Source: Uranotaenia lowii
Taxonomy: Eukaryota > Arthropoda > Insecta > Diptera > Culicidae
Reading direction: 5' to 3'
Length of the DNA stretch: 64,000 nt
NCBI RefSeq assembly: GCF_029784155.1
Contig: NC_073692.1
Location: forward strand, 368,323,160 to 368,387,159
The notes below the pieces were generated by a model. The model did not search any database. It was not told where the DNA came from and saw only the letters and a program-made list of their open reading frames with translations. The position numbers and the translations under genes were made by a program. Positions 57,688-64,000 of the stretch are shown in pieces (positions within the stretch are counted from its first letter, which is position 1; each line of letters opens with the position of its first letter).

Positions 57688-57930
57688 TTTGATGCACTTG
57701 AATCGAATCGGCTCTTAATCGGAAAGGAAACACCTTTACTGTGGAAGTTTGAAACTAGACTGAATCTGTTGATGGTGGTTACCAACAGTAGAACTGAACG
57801 ACCGACCTAACAGGAACCTGGTTACGGATTCGAGCCGGTTCCCTTGGTGGGTGGAAAACGGAAGTTTTATTGATCCAACGATTCTTTTAGTTTCCATCGC
57901 CAGCTCTAATTTCAGTCATCAATCAGCAGC
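57688..57930. promoter_or_regulatory. bidirectional promoter region between DRC2 and DRC10
   Basis: Only 243 bp separate the ATG codons of the two divergent axonemal genes, so both 5' UTRs and promoters must lie here or overlap it. No TATA box is visible in either direction. A degenerate RFX X-box-like pair GTTCCC-TT-GGTGGG sits at 57838-57851 with one mismatch to a half-site; no perfect X-box is present. A TTTCAGTC initiator-like site is near 57911. Confidence 0.65.
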
Positions 57931-60738
57931 ATGGTGGATACAACGGAGGACATTTTTGCCGGTGACTCCCCCGAGGATGTCGAAACGGTGAAGAATATGA
58001 TCGAAAAGATTAAGCTGGAAATCATGGCTTACGGCGAGGAGGAACACGATTCTTACGATCCGGAAAGCCTGCAGAAGGTAGAATTCAACATTCAGATCAA
58101 CAGGGTCACGCTAATCCTACAAGAGATGTCCGAAATGCTGGAGGTTTTGTTCTGCCTGCCGGTGATTTGCCGGGATCAGCCACTGTTGGATAAATTTTTC
58201 GGGGCCGGCGATCAGGATATATTGAAGCTGCTTTGCAAGTACATTCGGACCAAGGAAGACCCAAGCTCAGCTCCGGAAGTTGCTAATGTAAGTCGAACCT
58301 TCTAAAAAATAACTTCCTGATATTCTGCATATAAAAATCATCGACTTTGATAAAAAAAAGAATGAAATGAAAATTAATTAATTCTGAATTTGAATTCTAA
58401 ATTCTGTTTCTGAATGTGAATTTGAATTCTAAATCTGAATTCTGAATCTAAATTCTGAATCTGAATTCTGAATCTGAATTCTGAATCTGAATTCTGAATC
58501 TGAATTCTGAATCTGAATTCTGAATCTGAATTCTGAATCTGAATTCTGAATCTGAATTCTGAATCTGAATTCTGAAACTGAATTCTGAATCAGAATTCTG
58601 AATCAGAATTCTGAATCTGAATTCTGAATCTGAATTCTGAATCTGAATTCTGAATCTGAATTCTGAATCTGAATTCTGAATCTGAATTCTGAATCTGAAT
58701 TCTGAATCTGAATTCTGAATCTGAATTCTGAATCTGAATTCTGAATCTGAATTCTGAATCTGAATTCTGAATCTGAATTCTGAATCTGAATTCTGAATCT
58801 GAATTCTGAATCTGAATTCTGAATCTGAATTCTGAATCTGAATTCTGAATCTGAATTCTGAATCTGAATTCTGAATCTGAATTCTGAATCTGAATTCTGA
58901 ATCTGAATTCTGAATCTGAATTCTGAATCTGAATTCTGATTCTGAATTCTGAATCTGAATTCTGAATCTGAATTCTGAATCTGAATTCTGAATCTGAATT
59001 CTGAATCTGAATTCTGAATCTGAATTCTGAATCTGAATTCTGAATCTGAATTCTGAATCTGAATTCTGAATCTGAATTCTGAATCTGAATTAGAATTCTG
59101 AATCTGAATTCTGAATCTGAATTCTGAATATGAATTCTGATTCTGAATTCTGAATCTGAATTCTGAAACTGAATTCTGAATCTGAATTCTGAATCTGAAT
59201 TCTGAATCTGAATTCTGAATCTGAATTCTGAATCTGAATTCTGAATCTGAATTCTGAATCTGAATTCTGAATCTGAATTCTGAATCTGAATTCTGAATCT
59301 GAATTCTGAATCTGAATTCTGAATCTGAATTCTGAATCTGAATTCTGAATCTGAATTCTGAATATGAATTCTGATTCTGAATTCTGAATCTGAATTCTGA
59401 AACTGAATTCTGAATCTGAATTCTGAATCTGAATTCTGAATCTGAATTCTGAATCTGAATTCTGAATCTGAATTCTGAATCTGAATTCTGAATCTGAATT
59501 CTGAATCTGAATTCTGAATCTGAAATCTGAATCTGATTTTGATTCTCAATTTCCAATTCTGGATTCTGACACTAAAAATTGAATTCTAAGCCTTTAAATT
59601 GACTTTAGTTGGAAACTGATTACTTTTCCTTAATTTGGTATCCTTACTTTTATTTGATTTTTAGCTTGCAGATTTTCAGTACCATTCCAATAAACTGATT
59701 GAAGTTGTTGAAATGGTGTCTAACAAAGATTTGCATAAAGCAATTGTAAGTCAAGTTAAAAACGTGAGTAGAAAACAAAATTCATTTCTTTTAAAGTTTT
59801 CGTTCAGAAATTTTCTCTTGAAAGCTTCCCGGAATCTACCGAAAGTTTCTGTCCAACATCCGCGAATTTCGGAAGTTCACGATTACTAAAATGAAAATGA
59901 CTGCCCAGAAGGATCTGGCGAAGGAGAAGATCCTTCATCGGATGTGGCAAACCAACGAGCGAAACATGAAGGAAATCGACAAAATCGAACAAATACTTCG
60001 GGACAAGCAAGCGTCCTTCCAGGCGGAGGTCGAAGAGAAGAAAGCCATCATCGAAAAATTTCACACCGAAATCAAACAGCTCGACGAGCAGAGCAAGGCG
60101 GAAATCAATGCTTATATGTGAGTCAATTTTCTAAATTATATTTTCTTTTAAATTTATAGTTTAGAACCATTATTTCGAAGTGAGGAATCTGACCGGAAGA
60201 TGTTCCGCTATTTCGAGCGAAGCGATCAAAGATACGAAACGCTTCAGGAGGACACGAATCGACGGGTTAAAGAGTACCAGGCGATGTTGGCGGAAGATCT
60301 GCGAGTGGAGAAAGAGAACCGACTGCAAAAGGCGAAACTGACGCAGCAGCTGAAGCTACTGCTCAACAAGTACGACAAAGATGCCGGGGAGCGAACGCAT
60401 GAGCTGAATGCGCTGGCCGATACGCTGAGAGCGAGACAAGAGGAGCTGGACGAATGGAAGAGGACAGTTTTCGATCCTCAAGAAAAGAGGTATGTACCTA
60501 TTTGTTTTCAAAAGAAAAAATATTATCTGGTAAGGTTTAAAATGCCACGTATTTTAGATATTTTGAGGCCATCGAGGAGAGACGCTTGGATGAAATCCGA
60601 GCCCACCAGGAACAGGTTCGGGCGTTCATGATGAATCGGGCAGCTAAAGTTCTGCAACGGGCTTGGCGTTCGGTGGCTGAGCGAAAGCGAAAGCAACGGG
60701 GGCGGCGTGGAGGACGTCGTGGCAAGGGCAAGAAGTAA
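57931..60738 (+). CDS. Dynein regulatory complex subunit 10-like (IQCD), 5 exons
   Basis: Predicted 419-aa subunit of the nexin-dynein regulatory complex, the same axonemal machine as DRC2. Exons are 57931-58287, 59665-59763, 59825-60117, 60160-60489 and 60558-60738, and the summed length divides by three. The N-terminal ~95 residues resemble the DRC10 helical head. The middle is coiled coil, with the family-like IDKIEQILRDKQASFQAEVE. KYDKD and ELNAL follow. An IQ-like motif RAAKVLQRAWRSVAERKRK lies at ~387-405, and the basic tail ends RGKGKK. DRC9/IQCG is the close alternative, but the MxRAA IQ region and central helix favour DRC10. Intron 1 is swollen by a 13-bp minisatellite. Confidence 0.82.
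58375..59545. repeat. 13-bp minisatellite (CTGAATCTGAATT)n, about 85 copies
   Basis: Near-perfect CTGAATCTGAATT array in intron 1 of the DRC10-like gene, with a few variant units (CTGAAACTGAATT, CTGATTCTGAATT). One unit is short near 59090, and a ~240-bp higher-order block recurs (58930-59165 resembles 59165-59400). The 13-bp period carries no stop codon in minus-strand frames, so ~318-aa false ORFs arise in two frames. Confidence 0.95.
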
Positions 60739-61181
60739 TGGCTCTGGCCACTGAATTAATGGATAACATTTGAAAGTATATACATTATTGTGAGGTACAG
60801 TGAGGATCTTTTGAATTACAATAATAATGAGATTTTGTGAGTTTTGCAAATTAAGGTCATAGGGGATAAATAAACCTCAAAGATTCAAAATCCTTCGAAA
60901 AAATTTAGATCGAAATACAAAGTTTACTAAAGCCGTGGAATTGTTAATTAGGCAGTTTTTGTTTCTAATTAGTAGAGGCTTTTTTCAAACAGGATTATAA
61001 TGGGTTAACCGCTAACGACGGGAAAAAAAACCGTTAATTTCTGTGATACCGGGCTCCACTACATCGATGTGATAGATTACCATGGCCGAATTAGAGAGCA
61101 TGGAATGACAGGAGGAATAACAACAAGTCTTATCCTACGGCCATCAAGTGAAATAGTGAGACGGTCTGTGCAACTAATTTC
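60739..61181. other. DRC10 3' UTR and possible retroelement LTR
   Basis: AATAAA at 60869-60874 is the likely poly(A) signal of DRC10. The remainder (about 60930-61181) lies directly upstream of a retroelement primer-binding site and could be LTR sequence, but no second LTR is available for comparison. Confidence 0.45.
60869..60874 (+). terminator. poly(A) signal of the DRC10-like gene
   Basis: AATAAA 131 bases after the stop codon. It is the first canonical signal downstream. Confidence 0.65.
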
Positions 61182-61291
61182 TGGGAATTCCGAAGTACCA
61201 CAAACTGGCGACGAGGATGGGATCCAACAGAAGACAGAAAGCAGTACGGCCAACACTGATCGGACGGTATTTGGGATCTTCGTTGGATGCG
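61182..61291 (+). repeat. 110-bp direct repeat, copy 1, with tRNA-Ser primer-binding site
   Basis: Nearly identical to 61845-61954. It starts TGGGAATTCCGAAGTACC and contains TGGCGACGAGGATGGGAT (61206-61223). Those 18 bases are complementary to the 3' end (with CCA) of tRNA-Ser(GCT) as I remember it, which is the pattern of a retroelement minus-strand primer site. Confidence 0.75.
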
Positions 61292-61309
61292 GTTCCAAAT
61301 AGTGCTATG

Positions 61310-61317
61310 TATATAAG
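61310..61317 (+). promoter_or_regulatory. TATA-like box of the HEMK1-like gene
   Basis: TATATAAG about 26 bases before TTTGCAGTTT, an initiator-like site, and 62 bases before the ATG at 61379. The TTTCTCATTTGCAG stretch could alternatively be a splice acceptor. Confidence 0.4.
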
Positions 61318-61378
61318 TCGAATTTTCTCATTTGCAGTTTGAGGAATAGAATTTAACATACCGAATAAGTAAGTGACC

Positions 61379-61975
61379 ATGTTCCTATCACGATCTGGGA
61401 CTGGGGCGCTAAGGCAATATTTGAAGGGCCGTTCAATTCAGGCAATGCTCAGTTCGGACGCTCTAAATTCAACTACATGGGCACCAAATAGCGTCCGCAC
61501 TGTCCAGGACCAGTGGCGCTCTCGGTTTGAGCAGGAGAAGATTCCCGAACCCACCACTTCAATTACTAACATTTTAGCCCATGTGTTAAAACTGGCCTGT
61601 CCTGGAGATGTAGAAAAGCATCAAAAGCTAGAACTAAGCAAAGAGCAACTTTCGCTACTGGCTGATTTGTGTGAATGTCGAATGGCCCGTATGCCCATAC
61701 AGTATGTCATCGGGCAATGGGATTTTGGTGAACTCACACTGAAGATGGCACCGCCTGTGTTCATACCGCGACCGGAAACGGAAGAGCTGGTTGAGCTGAT
61801 TCTGCAACAAATCGATACTGACAAAGAGTTTAGATTTCTCGATGTGGGAATTCCGAAGTACCACAAACTGGCGACGAGGATGGGATCCAACAGAAGACAG
61901 AAAGCAGTACGGCCAACACTGATCGGACGGTATTTGGGATCTTCGTTGGATGCGATTCAACTCGACGAGGAATGA
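61379..61975 (+). pseudogene. HEMK1-like release-factor glutamine methyltransferase, truncated
   Basis: HemK enzymes methylate the GGQ glutamine of peptide-release factors; the animal HEMK1 acts in mitochondria. Residues 1-157 are family-like: a basic, acid-poor N-terminus that fits a mitochondrial presequence, a helical domain with RMPIQYVIGQWDFGELTLKM, the hallmark FIPRPETEELVELIL, and the first half of SAM motif I, FLDVG. Exactly there (61845-61849) the sequence changes to the 110-bp retroelement repeat, adding 41 unrelated residues before a stop. The rest of motif I (the CGSG glycines), the catalytic NPPY and the whole C-terminal half are absent. The ATG chosen gives the presequence; a GTG two codons upstream is ignored. 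A cryptic splice at GAT/GTGGG is a less likely alternative. Confidence 0.8.
61845..61954 (+). repeat. 110-bp direct repeat, copy 2, with primer-binding site
   Basis: Same sequence as 61182-61291, with the tRNA-Ser primer site at 61869-61886. It is joined without a gap to the HEMK1-like coding region; the junction falls at the shared bases TGGGA. Confidence 0.75.
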
Positions 61976-62866
61976 TTTTTGATCTAACCTTGAAATGGGT
62001 AATCGGACGGAAGGTTGTTGATTGCAAATAAAAAAAAAAGTAAGTAGACAAACATTTACTAAAGAACTGCTATAAATTACTTCAATATTACTTCGGAAGT
62101 GAAGTAATATTTTGAAAAGCAAAAATCTATTCAATGATGAAATAATGGTGTTGGAGATACGAGACACTTCGTTGTGCGCTAGTTGCGAGTGTGTTAAACT
62201 CGGGAAAAACTAAATATATGTATATTGAATAATGAAATATATTTAACAAAATTCAATACGATACTATAAATACAAATAAAAGAAAAAAATCGTGAAATTT
62301 GGTACGGTGAATGTCGGGATAAAGAATGCCGAAGTTTATTGTTTCTTCGTTTGAAATTATTCGCGGTCCTCAAGAAATTAAAAATTAACTAAAAAAAAAA
62401 AAAAAAAAAGATTGATAAAGTTCAATAACATCTTCGGAGAAGATTGTAAGCATAAGTACATTTAAGAAAATGCAGATTTAGTTCGTTGACGGAATCTGTT
62501 ATCAAAGTTTGTTTCGACCATACAACATTTTAACATAAAATCTATTAGGACAGCTTAAGTTAATATGCGTATTTTGCGAGCAAGATGAATGTTTCGTATG
62601 ATATCAATATTTCGTTTGATATCAATCAATCGTAATCAATATTTTATTGTGACTTGAATGTCAAATAACTAAGGAGGAACTTAAGATAGGCATATGAATA
62701 GAACAGATATGCCATCAGTGTTTTATGTTGCCATAAAGGTGAATTAAAAATTGGCCTGATGATGCAAAGAGAAGATAGTATAAAATATATAAAATCCTAT
62801 ATAATAATATGATATACAAAAGGCATCGGAAAAAGTTGATGAACGAGGAATTTATTAAGAATAATT
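61976..62866. other. probable retroelement leader, no ORF
   Basis: A+T-rich sequence after the second primer-binding site, with a poly-A tract at 62391-62410. No gag-like frame is seen. It merges into the hairpin array. Confidence 0.4.
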
Positions 62867-63545
62867 GGATGTGCTTGTCATTGCACGGGTCTTTGTGACT
62901 GGAAAATAGCGAGCTATGGATAGCTTCGGAATTCTTAAAAGGTGTTGGTAAATGTTATGTAACATGGACCTCTTCGGAGGTTGATTGAATGTGCTGTATT
63001 ATCAGGCACGGGACTTTAAGTTCGCTGAATGTGTTTATTAAGAGAAACACGGACCAAATAGGTCGGGATAAATGTGCTGCGTAGTCAGGCACGGAACTTT
63101 AAAAAAGTTCGCTAAATGTGTTTATCAAGAGAAACACGGGCCAAATTGGTCGAGATGAATGTGCTGCGTAGTCAGGCACGGGGCTTTAAAAGTCCGCTTA
63201 ATGTGTTTATTAAAACACGGACCCACCGGGTTGAGATTAAGATGCAGCTGATAGCTGACATGGGTTCTAGGAACCTGTTAGGATTAATTGCCGGATTACC
63301 GTGGAGATCCCAGACGAATTTATTTACAGACAATAAGTGGACTGTATTCTATTGCACACACACACAGCATGATCACTACAAATGCGTGCAACAGGGTTTT
63401 ATCGTATCCGTTAATTGTGATGTAAAAAGCGGAAATGATTTTTCTGTGGGATCGCGCTGTAGGTTTTGGCATTAACAGCACCGTTTATGTGTTTGTATGA
63501 ACACAGACTATATTGAGGTTGATACTGCGAAAATTGCAGATGTTG
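62867..63545 (+). repeat. array of short RNA-type hairpins in ~88-bp repeats
   Basis: Three clear repeat units start near 62988, 63071 and 63158 (GTGCTGCGTAGTCAGGCAC or variant). Each encodes the same series of four hairpins: GTGC...GCAC, GAACTTT...AAAGTTC type, GTGTTT...AAACAC, and GACC...GGTC type. Diverged members flank them: GTGC/GCAC at 62871-62886, AGCTA/TAGCT at 62912-62925, ATGTT/AACAT at 62952-62965, ACCTC-TTCG-GAGGT at 62968-62981, GTGTT/AACAC at 63489-63504, and CTGC/GCAG at 63525-63539. Stems change in sequence between units while pairing is kept. The open frame at 63116-63475 is not considered coding. Confidence 0.7.
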
Positions 63546-64000
63546 AAAGGTTTAAAAATAAATATCTAAATATTTGAAATTATTATTATTATTATGTAGC
63601 TATGATAAGATTAATTAATTAAAAAAAAAAAAAAAAAAAACAAAAACAAAAACAAAAACAATAAAACCATTGATAAACCATTCAAGTATAAGAATAACTC
63701 AAAGGCTATATGATCCAAATTTTAGTCCTAAGATGATCCGAGTGATCAGAGTGATATAAAAAAAAAACAAAATGGTTTGGTGAGGCTTCTGCAAAACCTT
63801 ATTTCTAAAATGTCTTTGAATATAATAATAACACTACTAATAACCAACGATATAAAGTGATTCTAATAACATAATGAATAATTGTAAAAAAAAAAGAAAA
63901 AAATTGCATTTGAATTTAGATGCATTCACTAAAACAAAAAAAAAACTTTCTGAATCTGATATTTGAGGATATTATTATTTACAACTAGTTTATTAGAATA
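63546..64000. other. A+T-rich end of the window, no supported gene
   Basis: Poly-A and (ACAAAA)n tracts at 63619-63665 and scattered A runs. Possibly still retroelement leader or 3' UTR. Nothing coding. Confidence 0.4.

Noticed and set aside
58590..59556. Two ~318-aa open frames on the minus strand (repetitive QNSDSEFRFRI-type protein)
   Set aside because: They are produced by the 13-bp minisatellite in a DRC10 intron; more than one frame is open, which no real gene needs.
63116..63475. 119-aa plus-strand frame
   Set aside because: It begins inside the hairpin repeats and has no recognisable domain.
1..64000. CRISPR array or bacterial operon
   Set aside because: Repeats are tandem satellites or transposon parts without spacers, and the genes are intron-containing animal genes.

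Overview
The window looks like a piece of an A+T-rich dipteran genome, most likely a mosquito. The evidence is intron-split animal genes mixed with a very dense load of mosquito-type transposable elements: CR1/T1/Q-like, LOA/Loner-like and RTE/JAM-like non-LTR retrotransposons, a mariner-family transposase relic of the ITmD37E kind, tRNA-derived SINEs, many inverted-repeat DNA elements, and one LTR-retroelement primer-binding site. There is no operon structure, rRNA, intact tRNA gene or CRISPR array. The species cannot be read from the sequence.

Layout. Bases 1-26,000 hold no host gene that I can support. They contain nested mobile elements and repeats: a TIR element at 1.3-3.6 kb, a mariner relic split by an RTE fragment at 4.2-5.3 kb, a 5'-truncated LINE near 10 kb, nested elements at 13.5-16.3 and 16.9-18.2 kb, and a nearly complete CR1-like LINE at 18.9-23.0 kb. 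From 26.4 kb to 60.9 kb four host genes form an interlocked block. A SWAP70/DEF6-like PH and coiled-coil gene (+, 26385-35580) has a 7.4-kb first intron filled with mutually nested CR1-like LINEs and a ~150-bp satellite. Tail-to-tail with it lies DRC2/CCDC65 (-, 57687-35796). An Obp59a-type odorant-binding protein gene (+, 37162-38091) sits complete inside the second intron of DRC2. The 18.9-kb first intron of DRC2 holds a LOA-type LINE that was itself broken by a 3.9-kb foldback element and a second insertion. DRC10/IQCD-like (+, 57931-60738) starts 243 bp head-to-head from DRC2.

The two head-to-head genes encode subunits of the same axonemal machine, the nexin-dynein regulatory complex, so a shared bidirectional promoter is plausible. 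Downstream, a HEMK1-like release-factor methyltransferase gene (61379 onward) is cut off exactly at its SAM-binding motif and fused to a copy of an LTR-retroelement leader. A second copy of that leader lies upstream of the gene. The last kilobase carries an array of short RNA hairpins with apparent compensatory base changes between repeat units.

Most of the window is therefore retroelement and DNA-transposon archaeology. The most interesting points are the DRC2/DRC10 head-to-head pair with a nested odorant-binding protein gene, the methyltransferase broken at its cofactor motif by retroelement sequence, the covarying hairpin array, and the foldback element whose removal restores the host LINE frame. 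All calls come from reading the sequence and remembered family knowledge; no database search was possible.
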